A stretch of 64,000 nucleotides of DNA from Angiostrongylus vasorum (GCA_018806985.1 JADANN010000213.1:1-64000), one strand, 5' to 3'. Counted from the first letter of the stretch, positions 33,426 through 45,411 are shown. Numbers and translations: made by a program. Notes: generated by a model from the letters alone, not told the origin.

Positions 33426-33697
33426 ATAATAATGACAATATTGCTATATTACTAGTAATAACAGGCGCAACTCACCTCTCCTAATTCCCAGTGTCATTCT
33501 TGTGTCAATACATAAACCACACTATAACCTGAATTCCTCCCTGTTTTAAACTTTATAGCTTTTAAACTTCCACTCAATTTCAACCTTTGTGTTGCCGAAA
33601 ATTTTACCTGCCCAGACCGCTGTTATAAAAAATGTTCTATACAGGACTGTATTATCGCATCCTCTGCGCAAATGTCTTAGCAAGTGGCACTGTTCAG
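33426..33697. other. unassigned spacer
   Basis: No supported feature. Confidence 0.5.
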
Positions 33698-33975
33698 TTA
33701 TACGCTCACAAATATTATCATCCATCCATCATCCATTTTTAGCCATTTGCATCCGAAAATGAAAAGAAAAGAAAGAAAGGAGAAAAAACCGCCTAAAACA
33801 TCAACTGTGATCATTTGGACAGTCAATACCATCTTCCTTCGGGTGATTTCCATATTTTTGAAAGAACTGATATTTCGCAACAAGGATTCCCTCTTTTGAA
33901 GGCTAACGTCACTTTTGGTTTCACGTTGCAATACAACCGGTGATGCTACCACCTTTGTCTTCCCGCGAAGTCACA
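33698..33975 (-). repeat. paired conserved segment S1, copy 1 (coding-like)
   Basis: Matches 61385-61625 in reverse orientation over ~240 bp. On the minus strand both copies keep an open frame with the shared core EITRRKMVLTVQMITVDV here and KITRRKMEVTVQVITVDV there, followed by GGF. No stop occurs across the shared core in either copy. It may be an exon from a duplicated gene or a repeat; I do not recognise the family. Confidence 0.5.
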
Positions 33976-34102
33976 GCGCAGGCGAGACAATTTTCGTTTC
34001 ACGTAGTTCCACACTGCCACCCCCACACCAACAAGACAAGTGAAAGTCCCTTGCCAGCAGCCCTAATGTCAGAAGAATCGTGATCAAGTGAACATTAAGA
34101 AG

Positions 34103-34280
34103 ACCTGGTGACGGGTGATTGCTGACGGCACAGATCGATAAGAACTAGCTGAGAAATAGGCGAAACGAGGGATCCGCATGGTGTGGTGGTGAACGCGTTA
34201 CTCCCCGGAAAGACAATAGCGCGTTCGTTCCCCAGCGCAAACATCTGCGGTCCGGAGTTTTGCAAATATCTCAGCAATCC
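34103..34280 (-). repeat. foldback repeat FB4, single minus unit
   Basis: One unit from gtgacgggtgattgctgacg to tccggagttttgcaaatatc. No facing plus unit nearby. Confidence 0.8.
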
Positions 34281-34409
34281 TGTGGTTATTCCTGATAGTT
34301 TGAGAGATGTTGAAAAGACGGGCCTTTGCTTGACATCGGCGATTCGATACCGAGAAGCAGCAATAATAAAGCAGTCAACTAATGTGGGATTTCATTTTGG
34401 TGTTGCAGG

Positions 34410-34570
34410 CACAGTAATCTTTATTTATTTTATTCTACATTTTCCATCGTCAAATTTACTGTGCGGATCCCAGAATATCCTGGCTGCGATTCGTTTTCTC
34501 GAAATCGTTATTTACGAAGATCTTCAAACATTTCACGTTTTCTTTCGGTTGCCACACGACGATTTTTTTA
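34410..34570 (-). repeat. SINE2, 3' body fragment
   Basis: Minus-strand match to the SINE2 3' body (gtgcggatcccagaatatcc, attcgttttctcg), diverged. Confidence 0.5.
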
Positions 34571-34639
34571 TTCCTTATAAATGCCGTAGAATGGTGACCA
34601 AGTCGCTTTTCCTTTCAATAGCCAACGAGATAGCTGCAC

Positions 34640-34740
34640 TGAGCTGTTCGTACGTGAAATGGAGAAGGGCGTTGAGTAAGGGATCAAACCTGAACCTTGC
34701 TTCCTGATGTACTGCATGTCTAACAACTGGGCAACGTCAA
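34640..34740 (-). repeat. tRNA-like segment (possible third SINE family)
   Basis: Read on the minus strand, gttgcccagttgttagacat resembles an A-box region and gttcaggtttgatccc a B box about 40 bases on. Only one copy is seen, so a tRNA pseudogene is equally possible. Confidence 0.35.
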
Positions 34741-35084
34741 TCTTCAACAATCAATAAGCATGGGTTCTATCCCGGACATGTGGTTGCCGTGTCTACACAT
34801 GGTCGCAACACACTGCCGCCTATCAACAAGCATAACTTTATTTATGAGTGCTTCGCCACCATGTTAAAACGTATTTCTGACAAGTGGAGTTGCTTCTCCA
34901 ACAGGCTTATCCAACGACATTTAAGAAGGAAGTGATTTCCATTTGATGGAGTGGCGGTCGTGGATGCTGTGGTTTATTTTCTTATAACACTTGCTTCGTC
35001 TTTTTGTTTAACTTTAATTGTGCCCAGTGAGTTGTGCCTGTTTCAGGTCGTAAAACATTTTGCATCTAACTTTCTTCTTTAATG
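34741..35084. other. unassigned spacer
   Basis: No supported feature. Confidence 0.5.
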
Positions 35085-35470
35085 AGCCATCTTCCATATC
35101 TAGTGCGCGGATCCTAGCACTTCCCTCATTCGATTTGTTTTCTCGCATTCACCATCCACCAATTTTTTCCCACTTTTCTAAAAGTGGCTTCGGCTGCTGC
35201 TTTGGGATCTTCCTTTGATTACGAGCTTGTTTAATGCTGGTCGAGTCGATTCCCTGAAGAGTCCTGAGATAGTCAGGCCAGAGTGGTCCCATTGCAAAAG
35301 TTAGTTTTCAGAGAAGTCTGGTACCAATTTCCCATGCCCCCAGGGGGAGGGAAGGAGAGGGAGTGGGGGCAGCGAGAGGCTTGGTAACCACGGAGCGGAA
35401 CCGAATTCGCAAACGTGGTCCTGGTGATCGCATCACTGTTGCTGAGCTACATGCCACTGTAGCAATTGGC
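35085..35470 (-). repeat. SINE2, full-length copy with G-rich insertion
   Basis: Minus-strand copy. The 3' body is on the left (gtgcgcggatcctagcactt), the head on the right (gagctacatgccactgta). A purine-rich run at 35341-35375 interrupts the usual ccctccggggt block. Confidence 0.7.
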
Positions 35471-37199
35471 TTGCTGAAGAACGTGCTGCTTTCATACGTC
35501 AACTTGAAAGGAATGTTCACAAAGCGAAGGTGCGTTTCTTGATTATTTCTAGTGATTATCTCCTTAATAACTTTAAGGAATGGCGGTGTTCACCTTTACC
35601 ATTTTTTGGTCTTCACTACAAGCAAAGGATAGATGTTTGCAAGCATGTGGAGATGTCGGTCCGATAGCTATCAACAGTAGTGCCGAGCGAACATTATCTC
35701 GACAACTGGATTGATCTATTTTTGTTTCAGCGCAGGAAGGTAGAAAAGGGTAAAGCTTTCTTCCAATCGTTTAACCATGCGCCATGTAATGGACTTGTCT
35801 AAGTACCACGAGGTAACTGGATGAATATTTGGCCCGCAAGTCAATGACTTGCGGTAGCCCACTGTACATTGCCGATCCAGACCGATTATTGACGCTGGTT
35901 GCCGAGGACAACGGATTGAACCAACAACTATATGTATATTTCTACCCAGCTCTTAGTAACTGCCCTCTGCGCTCATCGTTTGCTTCTTCACCATGGAGCT
36001 GTTCTTGAAGCGTAGAAAACCACAAGAAGGAATATATGGACGGCAAATGGCACCTTCATTAAATGTCTACGGTGCAAATAAACCGATATTACTGCTGAAG
36101 TAACAGTGCAGGAAGAAACCAAACTCTTTTTGCTCAGTGGAGATGCCCAATATTTACTGAACATAATTTTCTTCGACATTGCAGGACATTGCAATAGACG
36201 ATAGTGAATGTACTGCACCATACAATTTCGCTTGCACATCCATCACCAATAGAACAACTCCTTAAATAATGCCACGAAAGAATCGCTAGCGAACAACAAG
36301 CGAAGGAGAAACAAATTAAACAGATATCTGAGGAACGCGGAGATGCACAAGAAGGGTGAGTGCGGTCGTTCTTGTAATACAGTTTTCAATCCGTTTAGCG
36401 CAATAGCTACTCCGTAATTTTTTCCTTTTTCTTTGTTTGTCTCGTCCTTGTTACTGTTCTTGGATTTTATGTGCCCACCAAATACACGTGAAATATCCAG
36501 CAGTATTCTTAGTGAAAAAATAGAAAGGAACTATTGTCGTTGCGAACCTGATTAAAACATAACGAAAAATGGGCATTCAATACAATAGTGCGCAGTGAGC
36601 CGATTGGTCGAAGAGAACCCACATAGGGGTCTCTTTCTTTGTGATGGTTTACTTTGACTATCGGTCGATATCTTATACAACACATATTTTGGCAGGCTTC
36701 GCTCCGGAAAGCTCTGTTGTCCAATTATACATAAACAAAGAACTTTTTTGGAAGCAGTTCATTGACTGGTTATTAAACAGGGCAACTGGCCGTAATTTCA
36801 AGTTTAATTGCTGTAATGGAACACAATGTGCGCGTAAGAAAGTACCGAAGTAGAAACTACATAAGCCAAAACCGGTTCCAAACGGTTGCAGCGATATTTT
36901 TGCACAGTGGACCAAAGCAACTTGTAGCCATTAATAGCGTTAATGACATCACACTTATGGAGCGGTAGAACGATGTCTCTTCCACGATCCCTGTGATGTC
37001 TCCAACTTCTAAAGCTCCTTAGTTATCGAAAAACCATCGCAAATTTTCGAAAACCACCGCACTCGTAGCCCCCGTAACTCGCAAGGGCCGCTAAACGTCG
37101 CGCATTGCGGTTTCGATGAGAGGTGAGTCAGAAGGTCTCTCAATGATTATCCGTTTCCTCGTAGCTTGATAGTCTTGCTGTATGTTAAAATGCGACATA
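35471..37199. other. mostly unassigned; degenerate SINE1 at about 35745-35935
   Basis: A weak minus-strand SINE1 relic is suggested by gggtaaagctttcttcc, accatgcgccatgtaatg and atgaatatttggcc in the right order. Two opposed frames at 36641-36915 have no family signature. From about 36950 to 37200 lies C+G-richer sequence (for example cgaaaaccaccgcactcgta) that may be RTE 3' untranslated sequence or another repeat. Confidence 0.35.
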
Positions 37200-37257
37200 C
37201 AGGTATATGCTCCTCATAGAGAATGGTCAGTGCTTGCGTACACCAAACAACAACGTA

Positions 37258-40199
37258 TCACCTGTACCACCTGTAGCCCCTTTGGTCGTCGAGTGACGCG
37301 AGCGGGCGCCAGTAAATCTTCCATTTTTCCCCTGTTGCGTGCAAGAGTGGCGCAGTGGGTTGTGCTCTCTCTAGGGACTCGTCGAGCATCATATCTTTCT
37401 TCTTCATGAAGAACTCTGACCATCGGGTCGGTGGTTTTTCCTGCAGTACGTTTGACATCCCGAGGAATCCAGTCACTAGCGGCTGTCCATTGTCCATCGG
37501 TTGTCATTCATACACATTACGTGCCCGGCCCACCATATCTACGACTGTTTGGCAAACAGAGCGGCATCGTTGATTTCTGATCGTGAACGCAGATCGGAGC
37601 TTCGTATCCCTTCCCTTACGTGTGTGGAACGGGATACTCCTAGCATCGCCCTTTCGACTGCGCCGTTCGATAACGCTAAGTGACCTTTCATCCTGCTTAC
37701 GCAGCGACCAAGTTTCTGACGCATACGTTAGTGCAGGAAGTACCGTTGAGCTGAACAGGTGGGCACGGAGTCGGGTGTTCTTTGTTCTCTTCGCTACATC
37801 CTCGATGCTCTTGAAAGCTCCTCAAGCCGCTCGTTTCCTTCTGCTCAGCTCTGCAGCTAGGTCGTTCATCATATTGATTTCCCGACCTAGATAGACATAA
37901 CGGGAGCATTCGGAGATATTCATTCCGTTGAGCGTGATTGGGGCATATTAAACTAATCCGTTAGTCATGAACATCGTTTTTTGTGAGGTTTGGTCGAAGA
38001 TCAATCTTTCCACAGGCTTTATCAAAGTCGGTAAGCATATGTTCCGCTTGGCTGATGTTTGGTATATAAGGACGATGTCATCAGCAAAGCGAAGATTGTG
38101 TTACTGCCGACCATCGATTTTCACTCCCATATCCATTCCAATGTTCGCACGACGTTCTGGAGGGTGGCGGTAAATAATTTTGGCGAGATGGTATCGCTTT
38201 GCCTAACTCCTCTTTTGACGTCAACGTTAATATCGTTGTAGAATGGTGATATCTTGGTTGTGAAATTTTTGTACAGCTCGCGAAGAATCTTTATGTACTG
38301 AGTAGGGGAAACTCTTTGACCATCAAGGGCTACCATGACTGCTTCCATCTCAGTTGAATCAAAGGCCTTCTGTAAATCGATAAAAGTTAGACAGAGCGGT
38401 CTTTTGTACTCTCGCAATACTTCAACGAGCCCTGTTATCGTGTGGATGTGTTCCATCGTACTAAATGCTTTTCGAAACCCTGCTTGCTTACATGCCTATC
38501 CTTGGTCCAATGTTCTGTCAATCCTGTTTAGGATGACTCGAGTGAAAAAGTTTGTAGACGAAGACAGCAAGCAGATTGGGCGACAATTGCCGATATCGTG
38601 TAGGTCACCGTTCTTGAACAATAGCACGGTGATGCTGGTCTTCCACTGAGTAGGGAACTTGCATTCGGATAGGTGACGTGTGAACGCGGGGCCAGTGTAT
38701 TTACGAGGACTGGCGGAAGCTTCTTCAGGTGTTCTGGTCTTATCCTGTCTGGACCTGGTGCTATTCGATTTTTCACCGACGAAATGACATGTCGGATTTC
38801 GGAAAGGGAGAACGGTGGTACAACATATCCATCCTCCTTTATTTCATATGACAGGAGGTGGACGTGGCTATCGAAGAGATCTGAGTAGTATTCGTGAATG
38901 ATTTTCTCCATTGCCTTTCTGGACGCTGTAACTGTTCCGTCTGGGCGTCGGAGTGCAATCATCTTGGTCTTGTAATTGGCAAAGCATCGGTGGGCTTTTG
39001 CGAATGCTTTTTCCCAGCGTCTGCAGCTTCGACCATTACTGCTGCCCTTTTTCTCTTTAAGATCTTCTTTTATTTCCTGTCTGCATTGTTTTGCAAGTTC
39101 GGACGTTAGTTCGCGGTTGCTTGCAGCTCGTGCGATTCCACGCTGGCGTATCAGCTCGAGTGTTTCTGGAGACAGACGTTTCTTGGTGACTTTCGAACTC
39201 TCAGCTTTGATAGCGTTAACGTGAAGATGTTGAATGAGACGACCGTATTCCTCGTCGATGTTATCGACAACGGCATCTTCCCAACAGCCGACTAATGAAT
39301 TGAATAAGTTCCAGCATACGGCGGTTCTGGGACTTCCGCTTTTGAATTTAGCGGCTTTTTTCTCCTTTCCGCGAGAAATAGAATCTTGCACGAAGGAAAC
39401 AGTGGTCTGATCCCGTGTAGAATTTTGGGACAACAGCGACATCGCTTAGGCAAAACCTTCTGTTTGCTACGATGTGGTCTATTTCGTTATGGTACTCTCC
39501 ATTGGGAGACTCCCACGTCCAGCGTTGAGGGTGGGGCTTCTGGAATTGTGAGTTACCATTGATTGTCTTGGTCGCCATGATAAACTCAGACAGCCGCTCA
39601 CCCTGTCCGTTCCATTCTAATCCGTGGGTCCCAATGTGACGTTCTTCAAACGTTCTTCTTGGTCCAATCTTGGCGTTGAAATCTCCAATGATAACCTTGA
39701 AGAATGTATGTTCTTCTCTGTAAAAATTCTTCGAGTCCGTATAGAACGCTTTGACTTCGTCGTAGTTTGATGTCGGTGCGTGAACGACAAAGATTGTCAA
39801 AGCCGGTATTGATCCACATCTTTTTTAATCGTAAACGTCCGATTCGGGTTGTAAGCTGTTCGAATGAATCGATGTTCATGGACAAACTCGTGTTGACGAG
39901 AACGCCGACGCCGGCAACTCCTCTACTGTCGCATGTTCCGAGGAACAGTTCTTATCCGGTGTCATAGACGGCGTTGAAAGGCTAGCGTCTTCTCGTCTCT
40001 GCCAGGCCGATACGTCGTACCTTATCCTTCTTGCTTGCATGAACAAGTCTTCTATGGAGGACTCAGATGCAAGTGTGCGCACATTGTAGGTACAGATCGT
40101 CACCATAGTTCTTCGTGATCCAGGCAGCTTCCATTGGCCCTGAGATTTTAGCAGTCTCTCCCTACTCGTCCTATCCAACGATGCGAAAATTGGGGGCAC
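37258..40199 (-). pseudogene. RTE endonuclease-reverse transcriptase (ORF2-like), inactive
   Basis: The product nicks target DNA and primes cDNA synthesis from it. Endonuclease: TYNVRTLASESSIEDL near the start (40100), GDFNAKIGP (39680), [13 protein letters not shown] (39500) and GSDHCFLRARF (39420) are the apurinic-endonuclease-type catalytic blocks. RT: APGPDRIRPEHLKKLP (38740), FIDLQKAFDS (motif A, 38380), RGVRQSDTISPKLF (motif B, where the usual GD is SD, 38210) and RFADDIVLIYQ (motif C with the catalytic DD, 38090). The C-terminal region has RAHLFSSTVLPALTYASETW (37760). Breaks: loss of frame between 39800 and 39876, near 38690 and near 37370, and an in-frame TGA near 37820. The active-site residues are mostly kept, so the copy is fairly young but cannot give a full product. 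Confidence 0.9.
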
Positions 40200-40343
40200 T
40201 GTCGGGTTCAGGGGAATGAGGCGAGTTTTTTTTTATTGAATTTAGCATATTGATACCTATGTATAGCTTGGTGGGCTCTGACCGTGGGGGCTGGGTATAC
40301 TCACGGGTAGCTTGCCAGGCTCTCCCAGGAGTGGACATGGAGC

Positions 40344-40547
40344 TTATTTGTTGGAGGCGGCTCCTAACCGCCTCCCATATGCTTCTCTGTCACTTGATTG
40401 CAGGCTTTTGGCCGCATTGACTCGTGGAATACGATCTGCATTAGCGAGAACGAACCCACACACGCATGCATGAATATGCCTAGCAAATATAGAATGTATG
40501 TGCCAAATCGGCGCAGCAGGAATAGGGCGTCCATCCCCTGGATCCAT
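40344..40547 (-). CDS. conserved small frame in the RTE 5' leader (copy C)
   Basis: 67 codons, [17 protein letters not shown] to [10 protein letters not shown], about 145 bases upstream of the EN start. Homologous frames exist in copy B (same start and stop) and copy A (same start). RTE-clade elements are known to carry, at most, a short first ORF; whether this one is translated is open. Confidence 0.35.
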   Translation of the reverse strand: MDPGDGRPIPAAPIWHIHSIFARHIHACVCGFVLANADRIPRVNAAKSLQSSDREAYGRRLGAASNK

Positions 40548-40672
40548 CTGCGTCTCAGGGAAGCAAAGGTCGCTTTCGCTCCTCGATTAACCCCCCTATC
40601 CGCCACCTGGAGACGCGCCACACGTAGCCTCGCGACTAACCGGCTCGAGGTCGCTTGTGTGAGGTAGATCCG

Positions 40673-41504
40673 TGGCTACGTGAACTTGCCTTATTTAATC
40701 GCTTTTCCTTTTTTCTTTTGGAAACATGTTAAATATTTAATGCATATATGAGAAATTCGTGTTGTACTAGGTACCAGGCCCATCCGTCTATCACTTTCAA
40801 GGACTGGTGCTTTGAGAGGCTTATCCAGCTGGCCCCATTAAGTCATTCTGCAGGACAAAATCACATTTTCACACAAAGAATCCTATTTATACCTTGATTT
40901 ACTGTTTTGCCTCTTTTCGTACCAATTTTTCCAAATCAAAGCTCTAGTAAGCGGCTTTTCCAAGATAATTTGGGCTCTGGCCCTTATTTGTGGTGACCCA
41001 TGACTTTTGCCCCAATCAAGAAAAAACTAAATTTTTGCTTCTAGATGAGATAGAATTTTTGGTGTGTGTATTCCACGTTCCATTCATCACCAATATTGAA
41101 CGAAATCATTCTGCGTAAAATCATCCTCATGCGATATTCAGGGAATCCTCAACGATGATAAATGAAATGCATGTGCTGTGAACTCACAGGGCAGCTGCGA
41201 TCTTCGCAACAACTCCAACACCGCGTGGGAAACTTGTAAGTGAAATTCGTATTCACTTTATGACCTATAGATTTGTTTCTGTGGTGAGATTAGCTACCTA
41301 TTTCTTTCCTTCTTTCACTTCTTGTTCTTGGTAGCTGCAAAAGAGATGAGCAACTCTTCGTTAACAATGATCATCTAGAGGATATGCTACACAGAACGTC
41401 AGTTAGTTAGTATTCAAGCTGACAAAAAGAACCGTTCATTTTCTTTGAGGCAGATGTCTATCATTTATTTTTCAATAATAACTGCGATCTGTGACCAAAA
41501 TTTC
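40673..41504. other. unassigned spacer
   Basis: No supported feature. Confidence 0.5.
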
Positions 41505-41670
41505 AGTTTTGGTTCAGCACTTTCTCTGTTTGGTTATGGAGGCGTTTGACCGTGTAGATCGCAGTCAACTTGACCTTTCCAGGCTCTGAGGAAGGCGAAA
41601 TCCGCCGAAACGTCAGCTTGTACGTAAATAAAGAAATAAAATAACTGCTCGTGTTTGCTAAACAGAAGCA
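41505..41670 (+). mobile_element. solo PLE-A terminal repeat (pLTR)
   Basis: Begins ttttggttcagcactttctc, continues ggttatggaggcgtttgacc and gtgtagatcgcagtcaactt, then the hammerhead core, and ends with ataactgctcgtgtttgc. The first ~70 bases match the right edge of the window (63930-64000), where the same sequence follows a PLE-A endonuclease. That ties this solo copy to the PLE-A family. Confidence 0.8.
41580..41620 (+). ncRNA. hammerhead ribozyme motif, minimal helix III type
   Basis: All core parts are in order. Helix I strand CAGGCT (41580-41585); CTGAGGA (41586-41592) fits the CUGANGA box; stem II A-GGCG-aaatc-CGCC (41593-41606); GAAA (41607-41610); then C-G-TC (41611-41614) as a two-base-pair helix III and the GUC cleavage triplet; and AGCTTG (41615-41620), which pairs fully with CAGGCT (six pairs, one G-U). 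Predicted cleavage is 3' of 41614. Published work reports such minimal hammerheads in Penelope-like terminal repeats, usually acting as dimers. One extra A sits between the CTGANGA box and stem II, so activity needs testing. Confidence 0.7.
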
Positions 41671-43559
41671 GAGAGAATTGTGCATTTATCTGGAGTAGTA
41701 TAGAAGGGTTACGTATGAGTCTTAATCGCAATGTACAAGGAAGAACTTGTCATCGAATGGAGCCTTCTGAGATGAGAAATTGTTCCGTCCTTTCATCTTG
41801 AACTCTACAGAAGAGGAAGTTAGTGTTAGAAATCACCCAGCTCCTCGAAACTATCGATCAGAAAACTTCTACTGATTTACAAAGGAGGGCAAATGCGTAT
41901 AATGACGAGCTGGATAAGCCGTTGCATGGGTATGCTGAGAAATCGGAGACACGTTTGAATCACCACCTGTCAAAATACTAGTTCAGTTGGAACAATGGGT
42001 GAGAATAATGAGACCGCACGATCACTCATGAAGTGCTACTTTTTCCAGTTGCTCACTTCACATTAGTAGAATAATAGAAGTAAGATATGTGTACCTATAT
42101 TTGGGCTGTTTTCTTATCTGGAGCATAGGAAACTCTGTTACCCACAAAGCAAGTGCGTCAAGTGTCTAGAAACGATTTTAAAAACGAAGTTCTTTGGAGC
42201 GAAAATTAGTATTAGTCTTTGGCAGATTATTAAAATATGGTGTGATTATTTTCTGAGGAATTTGTAGAGTAGCCTATTCATTCGCTAATGCTTTTGTCAT
42301 TCAAGCGTCAAACTACTATGTGAACTTTGAATGCAACGAGTGCTGTAAGAAAAAAGGTAGTTCAGCTCATTTGCCACCCTGCATCGTACGACATACGCAA
42401 GGATATTGTCGGAGCCATGGAAAAAGCGTGAAATCGCAGTCGTGTATGGTTAGTGGTTTGTGACTGACGAACGTGACTGTTGCAATCAACGAAGTATGCG
42501 ATTTAGTGGTATTTTACTTCGTAGCATATTTAGAGATACGGCCACTTGACTATCAAAATAACAAGATGGTAGTTAACATTTTGTTGAATCCTCACTTCAT
42601 CTTCTTACCTCTGAGCATCTTTTGTAGGCAGAAAAAGTTCGTGGAAAAAACCACCTAAAATACCACCAAATTGACATTCCCACCTCGGTAGCTCCTCTAC
42701 CTTTTAGGTTTTAGACGAGGAGAGTCGAGGGAAAGCAATGGAATGTAGGAATTTCGCAAAGACGTCATTGCAAATTATGCCGTCATGTGTGGTAAAGAAG
42801 CTATTTTTTTTTAAAAATTCAACTTGGAAAACCCACAATTGCTAAAATTTGTAATATCTCCTTGAAGCTTAAGTACTTTTATCGTTGCTGTCTTTACTTT
42901 TTCGATATTGATGCTTCATACCTGAAGGAATAAAAGTGGTGCTAGGTGTGACCAAACTGTGGAACGCGGAGGAGTTTGAAGGGCCGTTAATGTCATTGGT
43001 CTTTTCTTGAATTTGTTAAAAGTTTCATATGATGCTACGTAATGTGATATAGGATAGTCAGCCGTCCTTCTCTGATTACAGTCCTCTCCATTAGCAGCAA
43101 TCGAAAATTTTTTGCGAAGCGAGCTCGTTTTAGCCATTGTTTCAAGAATCATGTTCGTGACCGAAATCAAGGCAAAACCTTTTCTGCGCCCCTAATTGTA
43201 CCTGTTTCATATGTCTTTTTTCACAAACATATATTTGTTGAGAGTAAATGAATGTTTTCTGTGCAGTTTTCTAAGTTTATTATCTCTAAACCAAAAGCGT
43301 TCAGGTAGTCGAAGTAGTAAGAGTCACCAACAGATCTGCCTCTATCACTCTCAAAGGCAGAAAAAAGGCAGCCTGCTTCCTGCCGATTCAAGCAGAATTT
43401 GCAGCAGCGCATGGCCAAGGCGAAACACTGATGTGAGCTCATTGGAGTCATTGCAATAAGTATTTTCGAATTTGGATAAGTTGAGTGGCATAGAAAGTTT
43501 TCTAAATAGAAAAGAAGTCCCAGCAGTATAACGATAAGTATTTTTAAGCAATTTTCCAT
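41671..43559. other. mostly unassigned; possible exon at about 41813-41985
   Basis: Bases 41818-41982 are open on the plus strand, with ITQLLETIDQKTSTDLQR near the start, after an acceptor-like ttgaactctacag, and end at a stop. No family recognised. The rest has no supported feature. Confidence 0.3.
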
Positions 43560-43760
43560 AGCATAAAGTTTTGTGTGTATTGGATGAGTTCCAGACGTCC
43601 TCAATTGAGCGGTAATTCACTGAAGAAGATTCGATTCGTTGCGACGACGACGATAATACATCGAGGAAGAGAACGGTTATGGATATGGACACGGATCATT
43701 GGCGCTGAGGAAGGCGAAGACGTCGAAACGCCAAGCGAATAGAAGTTGTATAGCAACCCC
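43560..43760 (+). mobile_element. PLE-B unit with hammerhead-like core
   Basis: Plus-strand unit with gattcgattcgttgcgacga, catcgaggaagagaacggtt and ggatcattggcgctgaggaa. Core: CTGAGGA (about 43706), stem II aggcg/cgtc, GAAAC. Here the flanks TTGGCG and CGCCAA pair with each other instead of forming hammerhead helix I, so this copy would fold as a plain hairpin. Confidence 0.65.
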
Positions 43761-44869
43761 GTGTAAGCTGATTAATCCAAGGAAATTTACTGGTTGTTCA
43801 CGCCGAGATTTGTTGAGAGTCAGCTTAGTAAATCTCTATTTGACGATTTTCTTTGCATCTCAACTTCATTTTAACACATGCGCGATGTTGCACAATGATT
43901 ACAATGCGCGTGCGAGTAGGTATTTCTGACAATGCGTCTTGTTTTTTGAGCATTTTTCGCTATAGTTTCTTTTGCGGCGCCGATCTATAACTTCTCTGCC
44001 GTGGTCGCTGTCGCAAACTTTTTTTTAAATATGTTCTGCATTGCACTGATGCAGCCCCCTACTACAATTTTCTAATGAGATCTGAGAAGAGTTCTTTCTA
44101 CAGACGGGAATTTACGATAAATTTTCATAAATTTGCGCTCGGCTTACCATCAAGCTTTTTCAAATGCAATTGATGGTGTGCTTCATAGTTTGTGGCAGCT
44201 ACTGAAACATCTCATACAGGAGTGCTCCCAGATTCGATCCGGCTAGTGCACCCTACTTGGGACCTTTTGCTGGATATCTGGAATCGTGACAGGTGACAGA
44301 TCTTCATCGCACCAAACACACCGTATTCAATTCTGGCATTCGGACTGGTTTATTCTTCAGCACTTAATTAGTCAACGTCGTTAAAATTAGTACCAATTTG
44401 AAGAGCACTTCAGCAACCACAACATTACCCATCAAAACTTTTCGCATGTGACGGCGATAGATCCCACTTACGTTTCACAAACACGCTTAGTGACTAGGAG
44501 AATAGGATTTGTAAGTATCTTTGGGCTATGTATGAGCAAGCGAAAGATAGGCTCCATATTGAAGAAAGATATGCTCACTATTTGTATGCTTCTACGTGGT
44601 GCACAGAGAATAGGACGCCATGAGGTCGTTTGTGGACATCGATTGCCTAGAGTGCTAGAACGGTCGCTAAATTATGAACTATCTTTTTCTTTTCGGCTAC
44701 ACAAAAGGGAAGAAAGTTTTGGAAGATAGAAGCATTCATAGAAGCAGAAAATATATGGAAACAAAAGACACAGGAATTATTTGAAATATGCACAGAGAAG
44801 CCGATTTAAAAAAACAAAAGGATTACCTGTGTTGTCGCCCGTCCTGTACTACTGCTAGTTCTGATTTAT
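43761..44869. other. unassigned spacer
   Basis: Short frames only (for example 44448-44729 plus). No family recognised. Confidence 0.45.
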
Positions 44870-45345
44870 AAAATAGAATTATAACCACAATGATGCCGAG
44901 ATATTTGCAAAACTCTGGAAAGCAGGTGCCTCCGGAGGGGATCGAAGACGCAGTCACTCTTTCCAAAGCTAATGCGTTTACCACAACACAATGCGAGCAA
45001 TTCGTTTCTTCTTTCTCTGAACCGTGTTTGAAAAGTGACCACATTCTGATTCATGCTTCGGCTTTGGCTTAACTGGGTGTAATGCCAATTTCTGCTTCCC
45101 AGATGAATCCCGTTGACGGATGGTTGCTGATAGCACCTATAAGTTAGGGAAGATGGTTCAGAGAATGGCGAAACGATGAACCCGTGGGGGTGTGGTGGTG
45201 AAGGCGTTCGCCTCCAGAAAGGGTAATAACGTGTTCGATCTCCACCGCAGACAATTGCAGTTCGGAGTTTTGCAAATATCTCAACATCATTGTTGTTATA
45301 ATTCGCATCATACCCTGCCATGAAAAATAATAGGCAGTAAGCAAG
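44870..45345. mobile_element. foldback-type repeat FB5, facing inverted pair
   Basis: The plus unit (44876-45015) reads ccacaatgatgccgagatat, then ttgcaaaactctgg. The minus unit (about 45110-45345) ends ttttgcaaatatctcaacat and ataccctgccatgaaaaata. Between them is the family spacer (ggcttaactgggtgtaatgc). Older and more diverged than FB3 but with identical layout. Confidence 0.75.
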
Positions 45346-45411
45346 AAGTGTTTACATAAACGGGGATCCCAAATTTCGATGATGGATATGAAAATGGCGA
45401 TTTTCGCAGGT

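Larger units (their letters stand above)
37200..40672 (-). mobile_element. RTE-type non-LTR retrotransposon, copy C (near complete)
   Basis: About 3.4 kb in minus orientation: 5' leader (40672-40200) with a small conserved frame, endonuclease (40199-39348), linker (to about 38800), reverse transcriptase (about 38800-37900) and a C-terminal region ending near 37258. The 5' boundary at about 40672 is shared with copies A (1246) and B (32892). The 3' end is not fixed; the coding part ends about 37258 and no target-site duplication was identified. Confidence 0.9.

Noticed and set aside
33698..33952. Serpentine chemoreceptor exon
   Set aside because: Hydrophobic composition suggested it, but no receptor motif could be placed.
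34640..34740. Functional tRNA gene
   Set aside because: A/B-box-like text only; I could not fold an acceptor stem or anticodon arm. The same holds for the SINE heads.
43700..43745. Functional hammerhead in the PLE-B copy at 43.7 kb
   Set aside because: The flanks TTGGCG and CGCCAA pair with each other, which replaces hammerhead helix I by a simple hairpin.
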